A stretch of DNA of 64,000 nt. Origin: Lentisphaerales bacterium. GTDB lineage: Bacteria > Verrucomicrobiota > Lentisphaeria > Lentisphaerales > Lentisphaeraceae. Below are positions 36,185 through 49,757 of the stretch, in pieces; the stretch's first letter is position 1; every line of letters starts with the position of its first letter. The notes below the pieces were generated by a model. The model was not told the origin of the DNA. It saw only the letters and a program-made list of their open reading frames with translations, and made no database searches. The DNA is taken from positions 1 through 64,000 of the forward strand of contig JAKVBD010000010.1 in the NCBI GenBank assembly GCA_022446985.1, in the 5' to 3' direction. A program made the translations under genes and the position numbers.

Positions 36185-37431
36185 AAAAGTGTAGCCATAA
36201 TGTTTACCAGATAATCAAGGATTTTATAGTATACTCGGGTCAATTGTGGCCAGTATAGCATCCAGGCAAAGCCTGCGATTGCCAAGTAGGGGCCAAATGG
36301 GATTTGTTTACCTTTCTTTAAAAGGCCAAACAACATCGCTGTTCCAGCTATTAAGCATCCTAAAAAAGTAGCGATCATTAGAGTGAATAAAGCCCCAGAA
36401 GGGCCGAGCAATGCGCCTATCATGGCTAGCATCTTTGTGTCGCCACGGCCCATTGCTTCACGGGGTAGAATGAATTCATTAGTCATAATCTCTATAGAAT
36501 TGATGTCCTCAAGAGAATAAGTCTTATCATCAGCTAACTCAAAACCTTTGTGGTTGACTTGAAGATTCTGTTTTAGCAACTCCCCATTTTCATTTTTTAT
36601 GTTCCAGTTTCCGGAATTAACCTTTATTTCCAGAGTATCTGTTTCCCTGTCAAATATATCTTCCCACGGCAGGAGTTCATCACCTTCAGACTGAGCACCT
36701 TCTTTAGTTAAGGTGATCTTGATCTCATCTTTAAATTGAAACTTCTGTTTACCGAATAGAGCCTTGCCCAGCTCAACAACAGACCAAAGAATGGCATAAC
36801 CAGCAATAAACCCAAAGATACTATAAGAAAAAGCTAATAGTCGAGGAGAGTCAGCCAGGTCACTAAATCTTTGGGTGAGACAGTTAAGATCACCTTTTAG
36901 ATTAAAAAGAGAATGATCACTGGGTAAAATGATTGCATGTGGTAGTAGCAGGCAGAGAGCACCAGCAGTGACGTATCCGCTCAAGGTAATTTTAGCAGGT
37001 ATAATTAAGTGCTCTATATCTATTAAGATTATGCAAATGAAAGCAGACGCTAAAAAGTAGAGGGCGAGTAATTGTTCGATTGGTAAGCGTATGTTTTGAG
37101 CTTGCCAGGTGATAAACACAAAAATCAGGGCAGTGATCGTTTCTATGATAACGTAGCGTGGGGAGATTCCTATGCGGCAGTTTTTACACTTACCGCGTAG
37201 CCATAACCATGCGAGAATAGGAATGTTCTCGTATGAAGGAATTGAGTAATTACAGTTAGGGCAATGTGAACTTGGATAAGATAAGTTCTCTCCTCTTGGT
37301 AAGCGCCATATGCAGACATTTAAAAAGCTGCCTATGCAGGCACCAAAAGCAAAAGAAAAAATTACACCAAAGGTACTGAAGTGTTCGTAAATTAAGAACG
37401 TCAGTTTTTCGTAACTATAGTACTCTAACAT
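36181..37431 (-). CDS. Prepilin peptidase (type IV leader peptidase, A24A)
   Basis: A 416-residue aspartic membrane protease that cleaves and may N-methylate type IV pilin-like precursors. It has an N-terminal methylase-like domain with two zinc CxxC pairs (CPNCNYS, CKNCRIG), an early catalytic aspartate region (IILIDIEHLIIP), and the second catalytic motif GRGDTKMLAMIG. An unusual soluble insertion of about 110 residues (roughly 220-330, acidic) separates the two catalytic parts; typical members are 250-290 residues. It overlaps the hydrolase by 4 nt. Confidence 0.92.
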   Translation of the reverse strand: MLEYYSYEKLTFLIYEHFSTFGVIFSFAFGACIGSFLNVCIWRLPRGENLSYPSSHCPNCNYSIPSYENIPILAWLWLRGKCKNCRIGISPRYVIIETITALIFVFITWQAQNIRLPIEQLLALYFLASAFICIILIDIEHLIIPAKITLSGYVTAGALCLLLPHAIILPSDHSLFNLKGDLNCLTQRFSDLADSPRLLAFSYSIFGFIAGYAILWSVVELGKALFGKQKFQFKDEIKITLTKEGAQSEGDELLPWEDIFDRETDTLEIKVNSGNWNIKNENGELLKQNLQVNHKGFELADDKTYSLEDINSIEIMTNEFILPREAMGRGDTKMLAMIGALLGPSGALFTLMIATFLGCLIAGTAMLFGLLKKGKQIPFGPYLAIAGFAWMLYWPQLTRVYYKILDYLVNIMATLL

Positions 37432-37438
37432 TTATGGT

Positions 37439-38266
37439 TTATTTCCCTAAAGCTTCCTTAAGAGCTTTTCTCATATCGTCAACAGGTCCTTTTTGGCCCG
37501 TCCAGATTTCCCAGGCTTTAACACCCTGATGTAAAAGCATGCCTTCACCGTCAGTAGTCTGGCAGCCGGCTTCTTGAGCTTTTTTAAGAAATGCCGTTTC
37601 TTTGTAAATCATATCCACTACCAGGTGACTGCTACTTAGGCGAGTCGCATCAAATGGCGCCGGGTCGTCGGCACGCAGACCAAGACTGGTACTTTGAATA
37701 ATGACTTCATAATTATCTAAATCCAAAGTCGAACAGTCAAGAGCATCTGCTTCTGCGATTACTTTAGCATTGATTTCAGAAACTTCTTTGGCAAGATTTT
37801 CAGCTTTTTCAGCACTTCTATTTATGATAGCTATGCGACTGGCTCCTTGAAGAGCGAAGTGAAGAGCAACAGCACCGGCAGCACCTCCGGCACCTATAAA
37901 TAGGATACTGGTACCTTTTATGTCTTTGTCGAAACTTTCTTTAAGGGATACTTCCATTCCATACCCATCTGTGGAGTAGCCTTTAAACTTGCCATCTATA
38001 TTAACTACTGTGTTGACACTTCCGAGAGCCTTAGCTAGAGGGTCGATCTCATCTAGAAATTCTATGATGTGTTGTTTGTGAGGTACGGTGCAGTTCCAAC
38101 CGGCAAAGTATTCTTTCATTTCAGGGATGACTTTATTCATCTCTTCAGGAGATACGGCTACTTTTTCATAGTTCGCATCAATCGATGCAGCATCAAATCC
38201 GGCGTTTTGCATAGCTGGCGATACAGAGTGAGCCACGGGCCAGCCGATTAAACCATATTTTTTCAA
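37439..38266 (-). CDS. aroE: Shikimate dehydrogenase
   Basis: A 275-residue enzyme reducing 3-dehydroshikimate with NADPH in aromatic amino-acid synthesis. It shows the substrate S-x-S (SVSPAMQNAGF), the catalytic lysine in NCTVPHKQH, GSVNTVV, aspartate in STDGYGMEVSL, the glycine motif GAGGAAGAV, and NRSAEKAENL for NADPH. First gene of the minus-strand operon that ends at birA. Confidence 0.95.
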   Translation of the reverse strand: MKKYGLIGWPVAHSVSPAMQNAGFDAASIDANYEKVAVSPEEMNKVIPEMKEYFAGWNCTVPHKQHIIEFLDEIDPLAKALGSVNTVVNIDGKFKGYSTDGYGMEVSLKESFDKDIKGTSILFIGAGGAAGAVALHFALQGASRIAIINRSAEKAENLAKEVSEINAKVIAEADALDCSTLDLDNYEVIIQSTSLGLRADDPAPFDATRLSSSHLVVDMIYKETAFLKKAQEAGCQTTDGEGMLLHQGVKAWEIWTGQKGPVDDMRKALKEALGK

Positions 38267-38385
38267 GGGAGATCCTTACTTCATTTTTTGTTGGAGCATA
38301 CTATATACAAATGTCTTACAAACAGTCAATCTGAGCATGAATAAATAAGCTTTCTAAAAAACTTCAAAAAAGTGAAAAAAGCGGT

Positions 38386-38413
38386 TTGCCGAAAATAAGA
38401 ATGGGGATACTCT
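38386..38413 (+). promoter_or_regulatory. Likely rRNA operon promoter
   Basis: TTGCCG (38386-38391), a 16-bp spacer and TACTCT (38408-38413), preceded by an A/T-rich UP-like tract. The leader downstream has AACAACCC/GGGTTGTT (about 38445-38467) and an AGATTTTTGATAATTGAATA segment typical of rRNA leaders. No other candidate is as close in this 300-base gap. Confidence 0.55.
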
Positions 38414-38544
38414 ATGGGGCCGTCGCAAACAAGGCAGCGGCAAACAACCCAAACAGGGGGTTGTTAGAACAGAGATTTTTGATAATTGAATAGTATGAAT
38501 TGAGTTTTAGGACTCCGGCCAATTTAATATTGGCGTGTTAAGAA

Positions 38545-38562
38545 TTTCCACTTCGGTGGAAA
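38545..38562 (+). other. UUCG-capped hairpin directly before 16S
   Basis: TTTCCAC-TTCG-GTGGAAA forms a perfect 7-bp stem with a C(UUCG)G tetraloop ending at the 16S 5' end. It probably marks or protects the processing site. Confidence 0.6.
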
Positions 38563-38563
38563 A

Positions 38564-40072
<1,509 letters not shown>

Positions 40073-40482
40073 TTAAGGAGCAATCCACACTCGCTTATCA
40101 TTAATAACCGATAAGCCTAATATAGGTGGATATGGCTAATCATCCTTCGGGATGATGATTGATAAGAAATTTTCAATCAACAAAAAAATTAAACACACCT
40201 TTAACTCAATCATACTATTCAGAGATCAAACGATCTCATTTCTTTAAGAATACAGGTTCTCAAAGAATAATTGATTTTTGACATTGGAAGTAAAGTAAAG
40301 ATAAATCTTGCAAGAGAAGCTATAACTTCGCCAGGAATTTTAATTCTTGAAGAAAATATAGTTGATCTTAATGATTAGCTTATAAAGTTGATAACTTTAT
40401 AAGTCATCGAGAAAAAAATTAGATAAACAATTAAACCTTTTTAGCGTTTATACCATTAATAAGTTCGAAACAATTTATTGGT
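40073..40482 (+). other. 16S-23S spacer without tRNA genes
   Basis: The 410-base spacer has no tRNA-Ile or tRNA-Ala: no T-loop consensus or acceptor pairing is visible. It contains a UUCG-capped hairpin ATCATCC-TTCG-GGATGAT (40139-40156), and AT-rich processing sequence. AAGGAG at 40075-40080 can pair with the anti-Shine-Dalgarno of the precursor. Confidence 0.75.
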
Positions 40483-43434
<2,952 letters not shown>

Positions 43435-43610
43435 CTTTTCTTATTAGCTATGAGCTAATCAGAGTTAATAAGAAAATAGGTATGAACTAGAAGCTAGTTG
43501 TTATCTAACTAAGACAAGATTATTTACTTTTACTTTCAGTCAAGATTTTAAATCGACAGTAGGCTTCCTTTAATCAGGAACCAAATAATAAAACTGTCGA
43601 AGACAGCTCT
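43435..43610 (+). other. 23S-5S spacer
   Basis: A 176-base AT-rich spacer without tRNA. TTCTTATTA and TAATAAGAA (43439-43475) form an inverted repeat just after 23S, likely part of the processing region. Confidence 0.55.
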
Positions 43611-43725
43611 GGCTGGTGGCTATAGCAAAGAGGTCACACCCGATCCCATCCCGAACTCGGTAGTTAAGCTCTTTCGCGTCGATGGTACTGCATGTAGATT
43701 GTGGGAGAGTAGATCGCCGCCAGCC
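43611..43725 (+). rRNA. rrf: 5S ribosomal RNA
   Basis: Termini GGCTGGTGGC and GCCGCCAGCC pair over 10 bp (one G-U). Internally the CACACCCGATCCCATCCCGAAC segment of bacterial 5S is present. Length is 115 nt. It is followed after 9 bases by the operon terminator. Confidence 0.95.
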
Positions 43726-43734
43726 TTTTTTTAT

Positions 43735-43771
43735 GCCCTGATTCTGCCTAAAGCGGAATCAGGGCTTTTTT
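43735..43771 (+). terminator. rRNA operon terminator
   Basis: GCCCTGATTCTGC at 43735-43747 pairs with GCGGAATCAGGGC at 43753-43765 (one G-U pair), followed by six T. Confidence 0.95.
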
Positions 43772-43856
43772 GTTTTAAGTGACAAAAACTATTTCTCTTA
43801 AGAAGAATTATTTCTAAAGTCTACTAATGTCGTCGAAACTAAAGTAGAGATCGAAA

Positions 43857-44813
43857 ATGTTAGAGATAATCAATACAGTATTTAATAGTATCTTTCCTGT
43901 ATTTGCCCTTATACTTGTCGGGTATTATCTCTTTAAGATTAATTTTATTACTCTTGAGATTCAGAAGGGGCTAAATAAGCTGGCTTATTGGTTGGCTCTG
44001 CCTATTTTCCTCTTTTATAAAGTTGCCAATGCCAAGCTGGAAGCGAAGACAGCAGGTAATATTTTTATCTGTATGATGGCAGGGACATTAACTGCCATGA
44101 TTCTTGGGTATTTATTTGCTGTGATTACCAAGAAGCCGAGGGCGTCGAGAGGGGCGGCAGTTCAAACTGCAGGTAGAGGTAACTTAGCTTTTGTGGCTTT
44201 ACCTGTCATTCTTTTTACAATAGTACAAGATGCTGGAGAAAGGGCGGAAGTTATTATCAATAGTGTGATACTTGTTCTGACTCCGACGATCATTATTTAT
44301 AACTTGATATGTGTTACAGTACTTGTTTTACATAGTACTAAAGAAAGTGAGAGTCTTAGAAAAGATATCATTGTGGGTCTAACGCCTAATCCCTTAATAA
44401 TAGCTTGTGTTCTAGGTTTAGTTTGGAACTTTGCTAGTATTCCGATGTCTGAAGAAGGGGCTTTATTCAGGATCTGTAAGATACTTGGCCAGGCAGCATT
44501 TCCTATGGCTTTGCTTGGAGTTGGTAGCCAATTAGCTCAGATATCTCTTAGAGGTAATATTGGAGGTCCACTTCAATGCGCAATTTGTAAAACGATTATT
44601 GCTCCATTAGTAGGTTATGTAGTAAGTTTAATGCTTGGTATGGATAAGTTGGAGACATTAACTGTAATGATTATGCTGACGACGCCGACTGCTGTTGCAG
44701 GGTATGTATTAGCAGATCAGTTAGAATGTGATCCGGACTTGACTGCGAGTTCTATTTTAGTCAGTACAGTGATGTCTTTCTTTACTTTCTCTGCATTGTT
44801 AGTTTGGTTATAA
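43857..44813 (+). CDS. AEC-family transporter (auxin efflux carrier fold)
   Basis: A 318-residue membrane protein with ten helices in two inverted repeats of five, as in AEC carriers. Landmarks are LVGYYLFKINFI, the charged crossover GNLAFVALPVILF and the second-half FPMALLGVGSQLA. These transport organic acids such as malate in bacteria; the substrate is unknown. Single gene between the rRNA terminator and a bidirectional hairpin. Confidence 0.87.
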   Translation: MLEIINTVFNSIFPVFALILVGYYLFKINFITLEIQKGLNKLAYWLALPIFLFYKVANAKLEAKTAGNIFICMMAGTLTAMILGYLFAVITKKPRASRGAAVQTAGRGNLAFVALPVILFTIVQDAGERAEVIINSVILVLTPTIIIYNLICVTVLVLHSTKESESLRKDIIVGLTPNPLIIACVLGLVWNFASIPMSEEGALFRICKILGQAAFPMALLGVGSQLAQISLRGNIGGPLQCAICKTIIAPLVGYVVSLMLGMDKLETLTVMIMLTTPTAVAGYVLADQLECDPDLTASSILVSTVMSFFTFSALLVWL

Positions 44814-44815
44814 AA

Positions 44816-44840
44816 GAGAGCTGCAAGTAGTACAGCTCTC
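44816..44840. terminator. Bidirectional terminator hairpin
   Basis: GAGAGCTG (44816-44823) pairs with CAGCTCTC (44833-44840). On minus it is followed by TTTTAT, on plus by a looser T-rich stretch. It lies between the convergent AEC and PVC-dehydrogenase genes. Confidence 0.75.
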
Positions 44841-44853
44841 AGTTTTCAGTCTT

Positions 44854-47427
44854 TTACTTTTTTAGGATATCTAAAGCGTGAATTGACCAGTATTTGCCTC
44901 TTTGAGCTTCGGTCAAAGTAACTTTGATGAACTTAGCGTTGATATCTTTCATATTGATTTCAGTTAATGCTGTTGTGCCTTTTCCTTTATCAATTGTAGT
45001 ATTCCAGTTTTTACCATCGATTGATGTTTCTACTATAAAGCCTTTAGGATAGTCATTTTGAGAGGGTCCAGCGTCAAAAATTAAGGTGTCTAAAGTTTCT
45101 ACTTTAGGAAGTTCGATCTGGAACCACATCCCGGCAGCTTGGTACCCGGCAGAATCATAGCGTTTATTCCAGTTACCGTCGACAGCTCCTTTAACATTCT
45201 TTTGGCCATGACTGGCAGTTAGTTTCCAGTATTTTTTGTTAGTCAGTAGAGTTGAATAGCTTTTGTTAAGCTCTGGAAGTGTCCATGGAGTCTTACGGTT
45301 CTTGGTGGACTTGCGAATATTCTTCACTTCTTGTTGGCTGATTATGCTGGCTCTATTACCGAAGTGGGTTCTGACATATGAAAGAACCGATGCAATCCAT
45401 TTATCACCGTTAGTCCCCATAGGAATCATAAGACCTCCAGGGTATGTTTTGCCATCTATTTCACCGGTCAGACCATGCATGACAATATTTATTGCAGTTC
45501 CTTTGTCGCCAATTACACGAGGTGAATCTGCAAGAGCTGGCGCCATCATAACTTTATCAGTTCTTTGACCTTTAGCATCTTTACCATGACAGCTTGCACA
45601 TAGTTGTGAATAAATACTTTTACCTTGTTTGATTAAGCGGCTATCAGATTTAGAAAGAACACGTCCATGTGAATTTTTTGAAACGAGGCGGAGCACATTA
45701 TTTCGTGCTAAAACTAATCCAGTTTCTGTTGCATCTTTAGTTGCGGCATCAACTTTTACTTTATAGTCTGGAAGATTTAAGTACTTAGCAGTTAAAACAG
45801 CCTGCATTTTTACATTAACATCAGAATCAGAAAGTTTAGCATAAATTAGATCAGTAAGAGTTTTTTCACCTTTGATATGTACTGATTCACTAGCACGAAT
45901 TGCCGCTTTTCTTACTCTTGGTTGTTCATCATTTAAAGCCTGACTGATTAGGCCTGAAGAGAGAATACCAAGACCTTCAAGTGTCCAAAGAGCATGCATC
46001 TTAATTTCAGGTGCTTTTCCAGAAAAAACAAGTTTTTCCAATTCAGATTTTACTGATTTATCACCTTTAAGAATGAGTAGCTTTTGAGCAGTGTCTCTCC
46101 ACCAGCCATTGGGGTGAGATAGGTGTTTTACTAATTGCGCTGGTGTTTCTTCAAGCATTCTTGGTTGCTTACCAAGTTCAAAACCCTTATGACGAAGACG
46201 CCAAATACGACCTTTACCAAAATTTTCGTCTAGGTGATACTGCTTAACAACTTTTCTTAGATAAGAGCCTTCGCGTACCCAGTTACCTTCTTGAATGATA
46301 CCTCTATACATATCAACTATGTATAAAGAACCATCCGGGGCTGTATCCATATTCACAACGTGGAAGTTTGGATCCTTTGTACGGATGAATTCTGATTTTT
46401 CAGATTCATATGGGTTACTAAGGTATTTTGCACCTTCTTTATTTTCAATTTTTGTTCTTCTTATGAGCCTACCAACCGGTTCTGAAAAAAGAAGGTCACC
46501 GCGTATATCTTCTGGAAGGCGGTCACCGCGATAAATCGCTTGCCCACAAGTAGCAGTGAAGTGATTTAGAGTATTGTCATCTCTTACTCTTCTAAGACCA
46601 CCTTGGACATCTGGAATATTGTCTATAGGCCAGACAATTTTATAGTCACCAACAAATTCGTCGGGAACTTTCGAACCACCATAAGTTATTGGCCATTGAA
46701 AGTTAAGTGGCCCTTTTTCTCCGCCAGCGTTTACATACCATGGCATGCCATCGCTGTCTTGAGTTAAGCCCCACTGACCTCCATTCCCAGGAATATTCTC
46801 TTTTTCGACTTTACCATTTGTAAATCTTAAACGGTAATTATTGTAAGTCGTATAAAGCCAGTTATCCATTGACCAGATGAGGCCACTGGGCTAGTGTTCA
46901 AGGTTACCACCACGGGGCCCTCCTTTAAACCAGAGAGTCTTTTTGCCAGAGACTCCATCACCATTAGTATCTTCATAGCAGTAAAGATCAAGAGTATTTG
47001 TTTCACCAATAATGATTCTATTGTCAAGTGGTAGAATAATTCTTGGCAGAACCAAGTTATCTGCGAAGACTGTGTGTTTATCGTATTTACCGTCTCCATT
47101 AGTATCTTCATGTCGTGATACGCGGCTAATTGGATTAAATGCTCCGCTGCCATCAACATCTTGCATGTAAGTGCGCATTTCGGCGACATACATGTTTCCG
47201 TTACCATCAAAGACAGAGATTACCGGCTCTTTGATAGTGGGATCATCAAGAACTAATTCTAGGTAGTACCCGTCTTGTAGTTCGAGAGTTTTGAGTTCTT
47301 CTGCAGCACTAAGGTAAGGAGTTTTTCCTTTATCTGGAAAGTTAGCATCAACATTTTCTTGTGGTGTCGCGGCATTTGACGCAGATACAGCAGCACCCAG
47401 CAATAAGCTGAATATTTTTTTTCTCAT
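44854..47427 (-). pseudogene. PVC-type membrane-bound dehydrogenase/HEAT/cytochrome c/discoidin protein with in-frame TAG
   Basis: The 857-residue frame has a signal peptide (1-19), a beta-propeller PVC dehydrogenase domain with calcium-like DTNGDG loops, HEAT repeats (about 430-580), a cytochrome c domain (CASCH), and a C-terminal F5/8-type discoidin domain. Codon 179 is TAG (46893-46891 on minus). Reading on in frame gives NLEH-stop-PSGLIW, where the family has a nearly invariant NLEHQPSGLIW, so CAG (Gln) to TAG is the obvious change. The pieces are 46891-47427 and 44854-46890. Everything else is intact, so the lesion is recent or is read through. Confidence 0.88.
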
Positions 47428-47495
47428 AAATAATCACATTGATATAAAACGTGTTATAGATTGAAGTATATAACAGGTTTTTAATTTCGTTCCTT

Positions 47496-47604
47496 AACAT
47501 GCTATTTACAAAATAGCTAACACACTATGTTATAAAACATGCTATTTACAAAATAGCTAACACACTATGTTATAAAACATGCTAAATTAGACCGCATAGT
47601 GTGT
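47496..47604. repeat. Tandem 40-bp repeats with nested palindromes upstream of the PVC dehydrogenase
   Basis: Two full 40-bp copies (47496-47535, 47536-47575) and nine bases of a third. Each unit contains GCTATTT-ACA-AAATAGC and ATGTT-ATAA-AACAT palindromes across the junction. ACACACTATG in the units is matched by an inverted CATAGTGTGT at 47595-47604. It lies 69-177 bases upstream of the dehydrogenase start, so it probably serves as repeated operator or promoter sequence. Confidence 0.8.
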
Positions 47605-47665
47605 CTATATGCAAATTTTTTGGAGATTTTCTACAAGAAATATATTTTTTAGGATTGGCGTTAGC

Positions 47666-48166
47666 CTATTTGTTCCAGCAGAAAAAGTCTTCAAGGACTT
47701 TATATGTAAAGCCCCAGAGAGGTGTTCCCTTGATATCGATACAAGGGAATAACATTTCTGGATAATCTTTCGAAAGATGTCTTTGAAGATGATTTGCTTT
47801 ATTAGTGAGGTAGTCGATCTCTACCCAGCTGAAACCCTGGTGTTCTTCCAGTTGAAGTTTTATTTCGGGCTTAACCGTTAAATCGTAATGGTAAGGAATC
47901 ACATTTACAGCTTTGCCAATAGCCATCCCTGCTTTTTCGACTGGTAACTCCTGTATAAAATCACTTTTTGTTAGAGTAATTCCGCACTCTTCCTCAGTTT
48001 CACGAATGGCAGCTTCGTGTGGAGAGTTATCTGTCTCTTCTATACGTCCTCCGGGTAAAGAGAGGTGACCGGACCATGGATCTAATGGATTTATTGCTCT
48101 TTTGAGAATCAAGACTTCTTTTTTCTCAAAGGTGATAATTGTAACGGCTGCATAAATGTCTTTCAT
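47666..48166 (-). CDS. Nudix hydrolase (CoA-pyrophosphatase-like)
   Basis: A 166-residue Nudix protein. The Nudix box is GRIEETDNSPHEAAIRETEEE with the G-x5-E and REx2EEx pattern. The preceding LKRAINPLDPWSGHLSLPGG resembles the CoA-diphosphatase (NudL) upstream motif. It cleaves a nucleoside-diphosphate-linked substrate, perhaps CoA. Monocistronic, with ATG 48166. Confidence 0.9.
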   Translation of the reverse strand: MKDIYAAVTIITFEKKEVLILKRAINPLDPWSGHLSLPGGRIEETDNSPHEAAIRETEEECGITLTKSDFIQELPVEKAGMAIGKAVNVIPYHYDLTVKPEIKLQLEEHQGFSWVEIDYLTNKANHLQRHLSKDYPEMLFPCIDIKGTPLWGFTYKVLEDFFCWNK

Positions 48167-48299
48167 GGATTCTCAAGGAAAAAATAAATTTTTTATTTAA
48201 TTGATTTGTAATATTTTATGTCGAATTTTATTTTTGTTGTCATAAGTTTGGATTATGTTATGCTATTTCTATTTCATCTCAAGGAGGTTAAGAGAATTT

Positions 48300-48686
48300 A
48301 TGGAAAAGCTTATATCAGAAAATAAAGCAGCTTTAGACAAGATCAAAGCTCGCTTCATTGCAAATTCGCAAGGCTTTTTTGATAAATATCGTTTTTGGAT
48401 CGTACTTTTAGTTATTACTGCTCTTCTTGATGCCTTTTCAACTTTCTGTTTTATGTATGTTCTCGGAGCTAAATACGAACTACATCCGATAGTAAGAGAA
48501 TTATCGTTTATGTTAGGACCACTTATTGGACCATTCCTTGGTGGTTTCTTAAAAATTTCATTAGGACTATGTGCAATAATCTATCTTAGAAAGTTTGAGA
48601 AAGAGTTGTTGGTTCTAGCCTGTTTAATTTATTCTTATGCTTTTATGCATAATTTGAGGGTAACAGGTATTTTCAATCTTCTGTGA
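48300..48686 (+). CDS. Small membrane protein (DUF5658-like)
   Basis: About 128 residues with three membrane helices; LLDAFSTFCFMYVLGAKYELHP-type segment (D, E and H-P) is seen in DUF5658 proteins. ATG 48300 follows AAGGAGG at 48281; the frame extends upstream to 48255 but without a site. The stop TGA lies inside the first copy of the 31-nt repeat that follows. Function unknown. Confidence 0.7.
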   Translation: MEKLISENKAALDKIKARFIANSQGFFDKYRFWIVLLVITALLDAFSTFCFMYVLGAKYELHPIVRELSFMLGPLIGPFLGGFLKISLGLCAIIYLRKFEKELLVLACLIYSYAFMHNLRVTGIFNLL

Positions 48687-48727
48687 GACAACCTCGCCCG
48701 TTCCCGATCCGGGTCTTTTGACCCGGT
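48677..48727 (+). ncRNA. 31-nt repeat element plus hairpin, copy 1 (possible small RNA or attenuator)
   Basis: TCTTCTGTGAGACAACC begins the element (48677-48707), followed directly by the hairpin CCGGGTC-TTTT-GACCCGG (48709-48726) and a T-rich stretch. It overlaps the last codons of the membrane-protein gene, whose stop is within it. Copy 2 lies 85 bases on. Confidence 0.45.
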
Positions 48728-48761
48728 TCTATTTGGGAGGATGAGTCAGCAGATAAAACAG

Positions 48762-48829
48762 TCTTCTGTGAGACAACCCCGCCCGTCCCCGAGGGGCAGA
48801 TGCTACTTGCATCTGCCCCTGTTTCTTTT
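48762..48829 (+). ncRNA. 31-nt repeat element plus terminator hairpin, copy 2
   Basis: The same 31-nt element (48762-48792, two T-to-C differences) is followed by a different, stronger hairpin, AGGGGCAGATGC-TACTT-GCATCTGCCCCT (48792-48820), and GTTTCTTTT. Each copy thus has a conserved head and a non-homologous terminator-like tail, suggesting a small regulatory RNA or tandem terminators. No known RNA family is recognised. Confidence 0.5.
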
Positions 48830-48896
48830 GTAAAATTAAATCTTTTGATATATGTGAAACTAAGCTGAAGAAAAGCTGTAATTTTAAGGAAAGCTT

Positions 48897-49757
48897 ATGG
48901 ATTCGAGGCTGCGATCGAGATTATTTTCGATAAAAGGTCATGCTTTTACAGTTATGGATTTTCTTGAGGCTTTAAAATTCTTCAAAATTTACCCTGAATG
49001 GCACTCAAGAGTGCTTCAATCACTACTTGCAGAAAAGACAGCAAAACAACAAGGGTTAAATCTCGATGCTTCCGTAGTTGCTGACTCATCTAAAGAATTT
49101 CGTTATGAATATGACTTACTGAATATCGAAGAATTAAAAGATTGGTTGTCTAATTATTATTTGGATGAAAGTGAGCTGGAAGCTTTTTTAGTCAGGCGAT
49201 ACTGGTCTGAGAGTATTAAGTCAGATGTAGTAGAAGCAGAGTTAGATGTTCCCTTGTTTCAGGTTTATACAGAAATAGTTTTATCAGGAGCATTTGATTC
49301 TTTAAAATCTTCCTGGATAAAGCGTTTAATCTGTTGGTTTAGTGCTCACGAGGACCTCTACACTTCTCAAGTTGAATTGGGCGCTGCATATGAAGGATAT
49401 CTCAAGGAACATTTTTCTAATTATGATTTATCTGAATGGAAAAAATTATGTGAAAAAGAACTTCAAAACTGTAGATTGGAAGTTTACCGAAGCACCGAAG
49501 AGGATTTTGATAAAGCAGAGTCATTTGGAGCTTTTGAAGGTTATTTAAAAGATTTACCTGACTCACTGACAAGATACTTTGACTATCTTTGCCCAAATGT
49601 TGTCGAAGGGCCTTTCAAGGATGAAGATGGATTTCTCTGGATTAAGCTTTTAGGAATTGATTCAGTCAAAAATGATGAGGATGTCGAAGAATATGCAAAA
49701 GAACTTTATGCAGCCGAGGTATGGAAAACTCTTACAGTGAAGTATATAGATGGCTGA
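48897..49757 (+). CDS. SurA/PpiC-related putative peptide-maturation protein
   Basis: A 286-residue protein with an all-helical N-terminal region like SurA/PpiC chaperones (FTVMDFLEALKFF, LLAEKTAKQQGLN, then LLNIEELKDWLSNYYLDESELE) and a C-terminal half with a decayed parvulin-like end (VVEGPFKDEDGFLWIKLL). This arrangement recalls peptidylprolyl-isomerase-like proteins next to C39 ABC transporters in NHLM-type RiPP clusters. No signal peptide. ATG 48897 has AAGGAAAG upstream. It overlaps the transporter by 8 nt (ATGGCTGA). Probably a chaperone or docking subunit for an exported peptide; similarity judged by eye. Confidence 0.5.
   Translation: MDSRLRSRLFSIKGHAFTVMDFLEALKFFKIYPEWHSRVLQSLLAEKTAKQQGLNLDASVVADSSKEFRYEYDLLNIEELKDWLSNYYLDESELEAFLVRRYWSESIKSDVVEAELDVPLFQVYTEIVLSGAFDSLKSSWIKRLICWFSAHEDLYTSQVELGAAYEGYLKEHFSNYDLSEWKKLCEKELQNCRLEVYRSTEEDFDKAESFGAFEGYLKDLPDSLTRYFDYLCPNVVEGPFKDEDGFLWIKLLGIDSVKNDEDVEEYAKELYAAEVWKTLTVKYIDG

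Noticed and set aside
40073-40482. tRNA-Ile/Ala in the rRNA spacer
   Set aside because: No cloverleaf, T-loop consensus or CCA end is visible.
44854-46893. Genome-wide recoding of TAG to glutamine
   Set aside because: Other genes in the window have no internal TAG, and TAG ends some genes normally (for example 53-55). Three isolated stops, one of them TGA, do not fit recoding.
48990-49015. A TGGCAC...TGC sequence resembling a sigma-54 promoter near the C39 cassette
   Set aside because: Spacing between GG and GC is 11 rather than 10 and it lies inside the coding region of the first gene.
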